Below are positions 34,487 through 41,156 of a stretch of 61,302 nt of DNA, piece by piece. The stretch is from CAYLXN01 sp964586855 (GTDB lineage: Bacteria; Patescibacteriota; Saccharimonadia; Saccharimonadales; Saccharimonadaceae). Numbering within the stretch: the first letter of the stretch is position 1; each line of letters begins with the position of its first letter. Made by a program: the position numbers and the translations under genes. The stretch spans positions 1 through 61,302 of the forward strand of contig CAZPHO010000003.1 of NCBI GenBank assembly GCA_964586855.1, in the 5' to 3' direction. The notes beneath the pieces are model-generated. The model was not told where the DNA came from and did not search any database. It worked only from the letters and a program-made list of their open reading frames with translations.

Positions 34487-34897
34487 ATGAATAAGAATTT
34501 TCGCAAGTTAGTAACTACAGCCTTTTTGGCTCTAAGCTTAGTCGTTGGGCTTGGTGTAGTTAGTCTACAGCCCGTCCTGGCTGCTGGTGGTGCTGGCGAT
34601 CTAACATTAAAAAAAGGCGTAGAAGCTGGCAAAACCGATGAGACAGACCGCGAGTTGTTTGAGGGTGAAGGCAGTATTTTCAAAACCGTCATCAACGTTC
34701 TGCTCTTCTTGATTGGTGCCATCAGTGTGATCATGATTATCTACGGTGGTATTCGCTATGTCACTTCAGGTGGTGACCAAGGTGCGGTTACTTCAGCTAA
34801 AAACACCATTCTCTACGCCGTAGTTGGTTTAGTGGTCGCCATTCTAGCTTACGCGATTGTCAACTTCGTAGTTGGCGCCTTTGGGGTTGGTGATTAG
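34487..34897 (+). CDS. VirB2-like pilin 7
   Basis: 136 residues with a signal peptide (ends PVLA-AGG, ~33) and an outer N-terminal segment different from pilin 6 (DLTLKKGVEAGKTDETDREL). The two-helix core is encoded by DNA identical to pilin 6 over 215 bases. Transcribed from its own promoter and closed by its own terminator, giving a stand-alone cassette. Confidence 0.83.
   Translation: MNKNFRKLVTTAFLALSLVVGLGVVSLQPVLAAGGAGDLTLKKGVEAGKTDETDRELFEGEGSIFKTVINVLLFLIGAISVIMIIYGGIRYVTSGGDQGAVTSAKNTILYAVVGLVVAILAYAIVNFVVGAFGVGD
34676..34890 (+). repeat. 215-base identical repeat, copy 2 (pilin core)
   Basis: Identical to 34148-34362. Identity stops within one base of the last codons on one side and at the outer-segment boundary on the other. 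Confidence 0.95.
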
Positions 34898-34918
34898 TTA
34901 AACTCTAACAGCCTGTCG

Positions 34919-34942
34919 ATCAGCGGCCAATCAGCCGCTGAT
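34919..34942 (+). terminator. Rho-independent terminator after pilin 7
   Basis: ATCAGCGGC (34919-34927) pairs with GCCGCTGAT (34934-34942), followed by TTTGTTT. The loop is the reverse complement of the loop in the copy after pilin 6 (CAATCA versus TGATTG), as if the hairpin apex had inverted. Confidence 0.85.
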
Positions 34943-34946
34943 TTTG

Positions 34947-34975
34947 TTTACATTTGGAGTTGGTTATGCTATAAA
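34947..34975 (+). promoter_or_regulatory. Promoter of pilin 8
   Basis: TTTACA (34947-34952), 17 bases, TATAAA (34970-34975). It is a near copy of the pilin 7 promoter, with the same GGAGTTGGTTATGCTATAAA surroundings. Confidence 0.65.
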
Positions 34976-35013
34976 TAAAGGTATATTATTAATTAAATAA
35001 AGGAAAAATAAGT

Positions 35014-35418
35014 ATGCAAAACCGAATCAAACAATCAGTAATGGCGATTGCTTTAGCTGTTGTCTTGGCACTTGGCGTCGCGGCCCCGGCCTCAGCCCAG
35101 ATAGACATTAGCCTTTTTGATAGCATCGGCCTGCCGACGGATATAGATGGAAGCAAAGGCGTCTTGGTGACGGTGGTGAACGTGCTGCTATTTTTGATCG
35201 GTGCTCTAAGCGTCATCATGATTATCTACGGTGGTATTCGCTACGTTACCTCAGGTGGTGACCAAGGTGCAGTCACTTCAGCTAAAAACACCATCCTCTA
35301 CGCCGTAGTTGGGCTAATTATCGCTATTTTGGCCTATGCGGTCGTCAACTTTGTCCTAACTTCGTTTGGAGTTGGTGGTGGCGGTGGTGAAGCTCCAGCA
35401 GGCCCGGAAGGCCCTTAG
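35014..35418 (+). CDS. VirB2-like pilin 8
   Basis: 134 residues: signal peptide (ends ASAQ-IDI, ~31), a short outer segment, the conserved two-helix core (about 85% identical at DNA level to pilins 6-7 by eye) and a C-terminal extension GGGGGEAPAGPEGP not present in pilins 5-7. The Gly/Pro tail recalls pilin 1. Ends at a strong bidirectional terminator shared with hsp20. Confidence 0.82.
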   Translation: MQNRIKQSVMAIALAVVLALGVAAPASAQIDISLFDSIGLPTDIDGSKGVLVTVVNVLLFLIGALSVIMIIYGGIRYVTSGGDQGAVTSAKNTILYAVVGLIIAILAYAVVNFVLTSFGVGGGGGEAPAGPEGP

Positions 35419-35436
35419 TGGTTGAGTTCTAGATTT

Positions 35437-35473
35437 AAACAAAATACTACCGCTAAGCGGTAGTATTTTGTTT
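35437..35473. terminator. Bidirectional terminator between pilin 8 and hsp20
   Basis: A 17-base perfect stem, AAACAAAATACTACCGC with its complement, around a TAA loop. It has A-tract and T-tract arms, so it works on both strands for the convergent genes. Confidence 0.9.
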
Positions 35474-35488
35474 TGATTGATTAATGAT

Positions 35489-35998
35489 TTATAAATCAGA
35501 CACAACTGGGATTTTGACAGGTATTTGTTGTTGGATCTTTTCAAAACTGATTGTCAAAACGCCGTCTTTGAGCACTGCCTCGACCTCGTCTTCTTTGACT
35601 GGAATTGGCAAGGCCAAGGTTCGGGTAAATTCTCCCCAGTAGCACTCCATGATGTGGTAAGCTGTGACATTTTCTTCGTCGCCACTTGATAGCGTGCCAC
35701 TGATGGTCAAGATTCCCTCGGAAATACTAACATCGAGCTCTTTTTTATCAACCCCTGCTGTGCGGGCTTTGATGATCAACTTCTCAGGCGTCTCAAAGAC
35801 ATCGACTGCTAGCTGACCAGGAAAATCCTCTTCTTCTTCCCAGGTATTTTCTTCTTGGTTTTTAGGTTCTGGTTGAGGTTGAATCTCCTCTTCCTCAGTT
35901 TCTTCTACCTGTTCGTCGACTATTTCGTCGTCCCCACCCAAGAAACCCGATACCAAATCATCATCGATTAGTAAGTCGTTTTCATTTTTTTGAGCCAT
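35489..35998 (-). CDS. Hsp20/alpha-crystallin small heat-shock protein
   Basis: A 169-residue ATP-independent chaperone. The first ~60 residues are unusually acidic (VDEQVEETEEEE, WEEEEDF). The alpha-crystallin domain spans ~62-160: DVFETPEKLIIKARTAGVDK, GILTISGTL, WGEFTRTLALP, and the conserved end KDGVLTISFEK. The C-terminal IPVKIPV gives the I-x-I-type tail used in oligomer contacts. A strong Shine-Dalgarno (GGAGGAG) precedes the ATG. Confidence 0.93.
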   Translation of the reverse strand: MAQKNENDLLIDDDLVSGFLGGDDEIVDEQVEETEEEEIQPQPEPKNQEENTWEEEEDFPGQLAVDVFETPEKLIIKARTAGVDKKELDVSISEGILTISGTLSSGDEENVTAYHIMECYWGEFTRTLALPIPVKEDEVEAVLKDGVLTISFEKIQQQIPVKIPVVSDL

Positions 35999-36112
35999 TC
36001 TACTCCTCCGCTTTTATTCAATGAACTTTGTCATTGGCAAATATTCTCATTTATTATAACCAGAAAAGATGATATAATCAATACAACTAATGGTTAAAAT
36101 GTAAAAAATACA

Positions 36113-36814
36113 ATGTTTGATAAAGCTCTTGGTTTGATTGCTCCCCACCACTGTAAAAAGTGCCAAAAAGAGGGTCAAAGTTTGTGCAACAGTTGTAAAA
36201 AAGACATCATCAATGTGCATAAAACTAGAATAGAAAAGTGTATAGTTTGTCAAAAGCCGAGTCCGGCTGGAATTTGTTGGCATCGAGGCTTTAATTTCGA
36301 TCAAGTTTATTATCTTGATTTTCGTCAAGGTGTATTAAAAGATCTAATTAATGAGTATAAATTTAACTTGCACCGCGATTTGGCGGTTAGTTTGGCTGAA
36401 ATTATAGCTCCGCTCTTGCCTGATGACTCAACGATTCAGCTGGTGCCAATGCCAACAATCGCTCAGCACAAACGTGAGCGTGGGTTCGATCACATTAGCT
36501 TAATTGCCAAACATTTAGCAAAAATAAAAGGCTACCACTACAAACCGGTATTGCGGCGACTGACTCACCAATCGCAGCAACAATTATCACGAATGGATCG
36601 ACTGGCCAATGCCAAAATGGCTTTTGGCTGCGACCAGCAGCTTGACCCCAAGGCTAAATATTTATTGTTGGACGATATTTGGACGACTGGGGCTAGTTGT
36701 CGCTACGCCGTCAATGTCTTGCGGCAGGCTGGTGCTAAAGATGTGTCGGTGGCAATTTTCTTGCGCCAGCCAGTGACAGACTCTAGCCAAAAGTCGGCAA
36801 AAATGATAAAATAG
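36113..36814 (+). CDS. comF: ComF family phosphoribosyltransferase-like protein
   Basis: 233 residues. The N-terminal zinc finger region contains paired cysteines (HCKKCQKEG, LCNSCKKD, KCIVCQKP, CWH). The C-terminal domain is a type I phosphoribosyltransferase fold with the PRPP loop LLLDDIWTTGAS and the upstream RERGFDHISLIAKHLA. ComF is required for DNA uptake into the cytosol in competent bacteria; its reaction is not established. An upstream TATAAT and a second TAAAAT box lie close to the ATG, with no Shine-Dalgarno. Confidence 0.9.
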   Translation: MFDKALGLIAPHHCKKCQKEGQSLCNSCKKDIINVHKTRIEKCIVCQKPSPAGICWHRGFNFDQVYYLDFRQGVLKDLINEYKFNLHRDLAVSLAEIIAPLLPDDSTIQLVPMPTIAQHKRERGFDHISLIAKHLAKIKGYHYKPVLRRLTHQSQQQLSRMDRLANAKMAFGCDQQLDPKAKYLLLDDIWTTGASCRYAVNVLRQAGAKDVSVAIFLRQPVTDSSQKSAKMIK

Positions 36815-36849
36815 TCATCAGCTGAAATTAGCAGTTATTTTTTAGTTAG

Positions 36850-36939
36850 GGAGAGATGTCCGAGTGGTTGAAGGAGCTGGTCTTGAAAACCAGTATGCGG
36901 GCAACCGTATCGTGGGTTCGAATCCCACTCTCTCCGCCA
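36850..36939 (+). tRNA. tRNA-Ser (anticodon TGA)
   Basis: Class II tRNA with acceptor GGAGAGA/TCTCTCC, discriminator G and encoded CCA. The anticodon loop CTTGAAA gives TGA. A long variable arm (ATGCGGGCAACCGTAT) is present. Its 3' end is part of a 39-base direct repeat. Confidence 0.95.
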
Positions 36940-36960
36940 GGAGAAAGGGTTGACAGGCGT
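36922..36960 (+). repeat. 39-base direct repeat covering the tRNA-Ser 3' end, copy 1
   Basis: Runs from the T-arm of tRNA-Ser(TGA) through CCA and 21 bases of flank (GGAGAAAGGGTTGACAGGCG). It is repeated exactly at 37097-37135. This is the geometry of an attachment-site pair or a tandem duplication. Confidence 0.9.
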
Positions 36961-37096
36961 CAGCCTGTCAGAGCTTTCTTCTTCTGAAGAAAGTGATTTG
37001 AACCTAGGTTCGGTGGAGTAAAGAAAGGAAACGGAAGCTTGCTTACGTCCCTTTCGGAACGGATAAGGCGAAGTTCGCATCAGCGAACGAGGCGCT
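36961..37096. other. 136-base hairpin-rich insert between the tRNA-Ser repeats
   Basis: No gene. It contains several inverted repeats (GACAGGC/GCCTGTC straddling its left edge, CTTTCTTC/GAAGAAAG, GTTCGC/GCGAAC) and a palindromic T-arm-like word (TGATTTGAACCTAGGTTC), which looks like tRNA debris on both strands. Confidence 0.6.
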
Positions 37097-37135
37097 ATCC
37101 CACTCTCTCCGCCAGGAGAAAGGGTTGACAGGCGT
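37097..37135 (+). repeat. 39-base direct repeat, copy 2 (orphan tRNA-Ser 3' end)
   Basis: Exact copy of 36922-36960 without the rest of the tRNA in front of it, so it is a tRNA 3' fragment rather than a gene. Confidence 0.9.
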
Positions 37136-37152
37136 AATTTTACAATTAGTTC

Positions 37153-37228
37153 GGGGTATTAGCTCAGTTGGTAGAGTGCAGCATTCGCATTGCTGAGGCC
37201 GGCGGTTCGACCCCGCCATGCTCCACCA
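37153..37228 (+). tRNA. tRNA-Ala (anticodon CGC)
   Basis: Complete cloverleaf with acceptor GGGGTAT/ATGCTCC (two G-U pairs), D-arm GCTCAGTTGGTAGAGT, anticodon loop TTCGCAT giving CGC, T-arm GGCGGTTCGACCCCGCC, discriminator A and encoded CCA. The G3-U70 pair is the alanine identity element. Confidence 0.93.
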
Positions 37229-37239
37229 GTCTGTTCAAC

Positions 37240-37258
37240 ATTAGCTCAGTTGGAGCGC
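37240..37258 (+). pseudogene. tRNA 5'-half fragment
   Basis: ATTAGCTCAGTTGGAGCGC matches the D-arm part of the neighbouring tRNA-Ala genes with a 3-base deletion (TAG). No anticodon or T-arm follows. Downstream at ~37287 the word GCGCTCTATCCAG looks like the reverse complement of another tRNA D-arm. Confidence 0.55.
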
Positions 37259-37345
37259 CTGCGGCTAGAAACAATTCGCTTCGCGCTCTATCCAGGTGGT
37301 AGTTTTTCCAAAAGCGAAGGCTGGACAAGAGTAGATTTAAATTAT

Positions 37346-37421
37346 GGGGTATTAGCTCAGTTGGTAGAGCGCTTCGCTGGCAGCGAAGAGGTCAACGGTT
37401 CGAATCCGTTATACTCCACCA
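37346..37421 (+). tRNA. tRNA-Ala (anticodon GGC)
   Basis: Complete cloverleaf with acceptor GGGGTAT/ATACTCC with G3-U70, anticodon loop CTGGCAG giving GGC, T-arm AACGGTTCGAATCCGTT, discriminator A and CCA. The first 25 bases are almost identical to the CGC gene 193 bases upstream, which suggests a common origin by duplication. Confidence 0.94.
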
Positions 37422-37500
37422 AAATTATTTTTCAATAACCATCGTCAAGGCGATGGTTATTTAGTTATGATTTAAATTGCTAAAATTGCTCATTTCCAGC

Positions 37501-37529
37501 TTGATTTTTAAGAGCAAGCAATCCATAAT
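37501..37529 (+). promoter_or_regulatory. Leaderless promoter of the ABC exporter operon
   Basis: TTGATT (37501-37506), 17 bases, CATAAT (37524-37529), then AGAAGCA and the ATG at 37537. No Shine-Dalgarno. This placement decides the start of the ATPase gene. Confidence 0.65.
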
Positions 37530-37536
37530 AGAAGCA

Positions 37537-38358
37537 ATGCGATTATTCAAGAAAAAAACCAAAAAACGACCAGCGGCAGCTGAGAATTTAATTTGCTTGA
37601 AGCATTTAGAGCGCTGGTTTGGTTATGGTGACGCCACGACCCGAGCCGTGAGGGAAGTCGATTTGACTATCCCTGCTGGTCAGTTTGTGATGATTATGGG
37701 CCCGAGTGGTTGCGGCAAGACGACTTTGCTTAATATTTTAGGCCTGCTTGATCACTCATCGGGTGGGCAATATTTTTTTGATGGAGTGGAGGTTAGCAAT
37801 CTTAGCCGACGGGTGCGAGCCAAGATTCGTAATCAAAAAATCGGCTTTATTTTTCAAGATTACAATCTAATCTCGCGCCTAAATGTGATCGATAACGTCG
37901 GCCTTCCCCTGCTGTATGCTGGCAAAAGCAAAACTTATCGACTGGAGCGCTCAAGTCAAGTCCTGGCCGATTTTAATTTACAAAATCGTGAATATTACAT
38001 GCCGTGGCAACTATCAGGCGGTCAAACTCAGCGAGTGGCAATTGCTCGGGCGTTGGTTAGCAAGCCAGAGCTGATTTTGGCTGATGAGCCGACTGGCGCG
38101 GTTGACTCTCGAGCTAGCCATATCATCATGGAAGAGTTGCATCGAATCAACCAGCAAGGCAATACGATTGTGATGGTGACCCATAATGCCGCGCTGACAG
38201 CTTATGCTGATCGAATTATCACTATGAGCGATGGCCAAATTGTCAGTGATGTTGATAATAATTCAGGTGAGAAAAAGAGCTATCCAGTGGTCAAGACGGT
38301 TGACAATCAATTTGCCAGCAAATCTTATTTTCGTAAGAAAATTGAGGTGAGGCAGTGA
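37537..38358 (+). CDS. ABC transporter ATP-binding protein, MacB/LolD type
   Basis: 273 residues from the ATG that follows a promoter -10 by 7 bases; a start 20 codons upstream would run through that promoter. Walker A GPSGCGKTT begins near 55, the Q-loop is IFQDYN, the signature LSGGQ lies at 159-163 and Walker B LILADEPTG at ~179-187. A ~25-residue basic N-terminal extension (RLFKKKTKKRP) precedes the domain. It pairs with the next gene, an FtsX-type permease, to form a mechanotransmitting exporter. The substrate is unknown (peptides, lipoproteins and drugs are handled by relatives). Confidence 0.92.
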   Translation: MRLFKKKTKKRPAAAENLICLKHLERWFGYGDATTRAVREVDLTIPAGQFVMIMGPSGCGKTTLLNILGLLDHSSGGQYFFDGVEVSNLSRRVRAKIRNQKIGFIFQDYNLISRLNVIDNVGLPLLYAGKSKTYRLERSSQVLADFNLQNREYYMPWQLSGGQTQRVAIARALVSKPELILADEPTGAVDSRASHIIMEELHRINQQGNTIVMVTHNAALTAYADRIITMSDGQIVSDVDNNSGEKKSYPVVKTVDNQFASKSYFRKKIEVRQ

Positions 38359-39590
38359 TTAAATTCTTGGGCTTTAATCACATCAGCACAGCGCTTGGTA
38401 GTTTTCGGACTAACAAATTTCGGACGCTATTGACAATTGTTGGGATTAGTGTCGGAATTGGGCTGTTGACGCTGGTGGTGGCGCTTCAGGCGGCATTTGT
38501 TGATATGACTCAGCGTCAAATTCGCGGTTTTTATCGCGAGAACTCATTAGTTGTTCGTGCCCAAGACAAACGAGATTCAGATTGGTTCAATTTTAATCAA
38601 AAATCAGATGCTAATTTAAAAATCATTAACTTCTTGGATGAAAAAGATTTAGCCCAAATTAAAACCGTGCCGGAAGTAGCCGTGGCGGCGCCGATTCTGA
38701 GCATTGAGGTCGATGTTCAGGTTCAGCAGCGCAACTATTCTCAGCAGACGATTATTGCCACCAATCCTGATTTTCTCAAAACCGTCAATCTCAAAGTCAA
38801 AGATGACGGTCAATTTTTGGATGAAAAAATTATCCCCAACGCGGCCGTAATTGGCCACGATCTAGTCAATCAGTGGTATGATGTTCAGCAAGTGATTGGT
38901 CATACTTTTCGAACTCAGAACGAATCGTTTACGATTGTGGGCGTGCTTGATAAACAGCAGACAATTGACGGTCATGGAATGGATTTTTCACAGGTGGCAA
39001 TTGTTAATTTAGCTTCGGGCGAGCAATTAAGCCGCGAATTAAATTTATTAAATCAGATTTATGTCACTCTAAAGCCTGACGCCAAAGTCGAATCAGCAGT
39101 TGATAAAATCAATCAAGTCTTGTCGGTTAATCACCCTGGCGGTCACAGCTTTGAGGTGGTGACTCCCGATCAGATTCAGGCTCGGCAGTCCAGTCAGTTG
39201 TTGCCGCTGGCTCAGGTGGTCAATATCATGGCGATCGTGGCTTTGGCTATCGGTGGGGTTGGGGTGATGAATATCATGCTGGTCAATGTCTCCGAGCGAA
39301 CTCACGAAATTGGCGTGCGGCGAACAATTGGTGCGACTGGCCTGAACATCATCACCCAATACTTAGTCGAATCGGTCTTGTTTTGCTTGATTGGTGGGCT
39401 GATTGGGGTTGGCTTGGCGATTTTGACCTGGGCGGTGCTGCAGACTCAGTTTGATTTGTTGATGCTATTTGATGCTAAATTAGTGGTTCGGATGCTGGCG
39501 ATTGCTTGTTTGATTGGGGCGGTAGCTGGTTTGTTGCCAAGCGTGCGTGCGGCCAACAAAGATCCGATTGAGTCGCTTAAAAGATTTTAA
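38355..39590 (+). CDS. MacB/FtsX-type ABC transporter permease
   Basis: 411 residues starting with GTG overlapping the ATPase stop (GTGA), with GAGG upstream. TM1 lies at ~20-48 (FRTLLTIVGISVGIGLLTLV). A MacB-like periplasmic core spans ~55-270. Three C-terminal helices (about 285-310, 330-360, 375-400) end in the conserved PSVRAANKDPIESLK. The motif HEIGVRRTIGA after TM2 is the coupling helix seen in this family. It overlaps the convergent downstream gene by 14 bases. Confidence 0.92.
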   Translation: MIKFLGFNHISTALGSFRTNKFRTLLTIVGISVGIGLLTLVVALQAAFVDMTQRQIRGFYRENSLVVRAQDKRDSDWFNFNQKSDANLKIINFLDEKDLAQIKTVPEVAVAAPILSIEVDVQVQQRNYSQQTIIATNPDFLKTVNLKVKDDGQFLDEKIIPNAAVIGHDLVNQWYDVQQVIGHTFRTQNESFTIVGVLDKQQTIDGHGMDFSQVAIVNLASGEQLSRELNLLNQIYVTLKPDAKVESAVDKINQVLSVNHPGGHSFEVVTPDQIQARQSSQLLPLAQVVNIMAIVALAIGGVGVMNIMLVNVSERTHEIGVRRTIGATGLNIITQYLVESVLFCLIGGLIGVGLAILTWAVLQTQFDLLMLFDAKLVVRMLAIACLIGAVAGLLPSVRAANKDPIESLKRF

Positions 39591-40527
39591 GATTAATTTG
39601 GCGAGCGTCGATTGGCTGCTTGTTGAGACTGGCGAGATAACCAGCTGTCAACTCCCCTAGCACCACGCCGATCCAAAAACTATCGATTAGGCTTGAGTGG
39701 CTGAGTTCGACCAGCTTTGAGTGAGGAATTTTGCCCGACAAAACTCGATCTTTAGCAAAGAAGAATTGATTGTCGGTTTGAGGCGTGCGATTAGAAATCA
39801 GATCGAGCACCGCAAATGGCTTATCGACCGGATGCGACCACCAACCGTCTTTGCCAAAGTCAACAAATTGGTCAATCGATTCAATAAAGCACAGATTGTT
39901 GGCGCGGCGGTTAATAGCCATTTGCCACCAGCGGGCAACCAAGCCAAGTTCGTTGGCATAAATTAAATAGCCACTGCGACCAGCTATGAAGTTGGCCAGT
40001 TGCTTGGCGCGGTTGTGATTGGCAAGCTGGTTGGCTGACCAGTCGTCAAGCACCTGTCTGGCTTGAGCGAAACCAGAATTGAGCTGGTTGGCGGCCTCTG
40101 GTTTGATTAATTTCAGGCGGTCGAGCGCGCGCAAGCTGCTGCTTAAAAGCTCTAATTCTGGATTAATCGTTTGGCACTTAATCAGCTCTAACTTCGATCG
40201 ATGATTGATTAACTGGCTGATAATTGCCAGTTGTTCGGCTTGCTGCCAATTGGCGCTGGTAATGAATAAATTATCTGGTTTGAGGCTGGTTTGGTGATGA
40301 TTAAACGATTCATAGTTTAAAAATTTGGCTTTAAGTCCTAGGCGATTGAGAATCGTCACCAGCGTCTCCAGTGCGATATCAGATTGATTTTTGGACAAAG
40401 CGATAATCTGAGGGCTGGCGGTCGAGGCTGAATTTTTCGAACTAAAATGATAATCAAAAAAATCGGCCAAGGATTTTTGTTGATCAATGACTTTGAATTG
40501 GTTGAGGTAATTGAGGTCGTCTAGCAT
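39577..40527 (-). CDS. Divergent bifunctional phosphoglucose/phosphomannose isomerase-like (SIS) protein
   Basis: 316 residues. The opening MLDDLNYLNQF, the overall length and the C-terminal domain (WWSHPVDKPFAVLDLI, FWIGVVLGELTAGYLASLN, ending PIDARQINLKI) follow the bacterial PGI/PMI family that interconverts glucose-6-P, fructose-6-P and mannose-6-P. The first SIS domain is poorly conserved: the usual glycine-rich GMGGSA phosphate loop is not visible, so activity is uncertain. No Shine-Dalgarno is evident. Assignment rests on pattern only. Confidence 0.55.
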   Translation of the reverse strand: MLDDLNYLNQFKVIDQQKSLADFFDYHFSSKNSASTASPQIIALSKNQSDIALETLVTILNRLGLKAKFLNYESFNHHQTSLKPDNLFITSANWQQAEQLAIISQLINHRSKLELIKCQTINPELELLSSSLRALDRLKLIKPEAANQLNSGFAQARQVLDDWSANQLANHNRAKQLANFIAGRSGYLIYANELGLVARWWQMAINRRANNLCFIESIDQFVDFGKDGWWSHPVDKPFAVLDLISNRTPQTDNQFFFAKDRVLSGKIPHSKLVELSHSSLIDSFWIGVVLGELTAGYLASLNKQPIDARQINLKIF

Positions 40528-40618
40528 AAAATTGGACTGGTAATCTTGAAAAGCTTATGCTATCATGATACAGTAAAATCATTAATAAATCCATTTAACA
40601 GTAAGAACAAGGGGTGGC

Positions 40619-41089
40619 ATGGACAATAAACAATTACAAGATGAGCAAGAGCTAGCCAAAGTATTGGCTGGAGTTAGTGATCAGATCAATATGGTTGATC
40701 CACCGGCTGACAAAAAGAAAGCCGATTCAAAAAAAGACGACAAGAATAAGGACGCACCAGCGGCTGATGTATCAGTGCCTGATTTTAGTGGTCAATTAGA
40801 TCAAATTGCCCAGCCAGCAGCAGCGGCCGAGCCTAAGCCATTGGCTGAACTTGATCAGCTGAAATTAAGCGCGATTAATGACTTGCGACCGTTGGTTGAT
40901 AAGTTAAACTTGCCCCTGGAAGAAAAGTTTGATACTTACCTGCTATTGATTCGCTCAACTGATGATTCGTCATTGTTGCAGCCAGCCTATGAAGTGGCTC
41001 GCCAGATTGAGGACGAGACCAAGCGAGCTGAATCGTTGTTAAATGTGATTAAGGAAATTGATTATTTCAATTCGGGCAATAAAAAATAA
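40619..41089 (+). CDS. Conserved-looking small protein of unknown function
   Basis: 156 residues with no membrane segment. It consists of a short N-terminal helix (LQDEQELAKVLAGV), a Lys/Asp/Ala-rich disordered middle (~30-75), and a helical C-terminal half (LRPLVDKLNLPLEEKFDTYL, then RQIEDETKRAESLL). A strong Shine-Dalgarno (AAGGGGTGG) precedes the ATG and a terminator follows. I do not recognise it. The helical end could be a protein-interaction domain. Confidence 0.7.
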   Translation: MDNKQLQDEQELAKVLAGVSDQINMVDPPADKKKADSKKDDKNKDAPAADVSVPDFSGQLDQIAQPAAAAEPKPLAELDQLKLSAINDLRPLVDKLNLPLEEKFDTYLLLIRSTDDSSLLQPAYEVARQIEDETKRAESLLNVIKEIDYFNSGNKK

Positions 41090-41107
41090 GCTGACTAGTT
41101 AAAACAA

Positions 41108-41136
41108 AATAACCTCTGACTAAGTCAGAGGTTATT
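41108..41136. terminator. Bidirectional terminator between the small protein gene and groEL
   Basis: AATAACCTCTGAC pairs perfectly with GTCAGAGGTTATT around a TAA loop, with TTGTTTT on the minus side and TGTTATT on the plus side. Confidence 0.9.
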
Positions 41137-41156
41137 GTTATTGAGTCGAGATTGAT

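Noticed and set aside
33518..35418. CRISPR-like repeat array
   Set aside because: The repeats are paralogous coding regions of over 200 bases, not short repeats with unique spacers; no cas genes are present.
6607..35418. Integrated conjugative element or prophage
   Set aside because: No integrase, relaxase or flanking direct repeats were found at the ends of the block, and the phage-tail-lysozyme-like domain alone is common in T4SS hydrolases.
37190..37438. 82-codon frame through the tRNA-Ala region
   Set aside because: It runs through two tRNA genes; the translation is a tRNA-derived artefact commonly mis-annotated as a protein.
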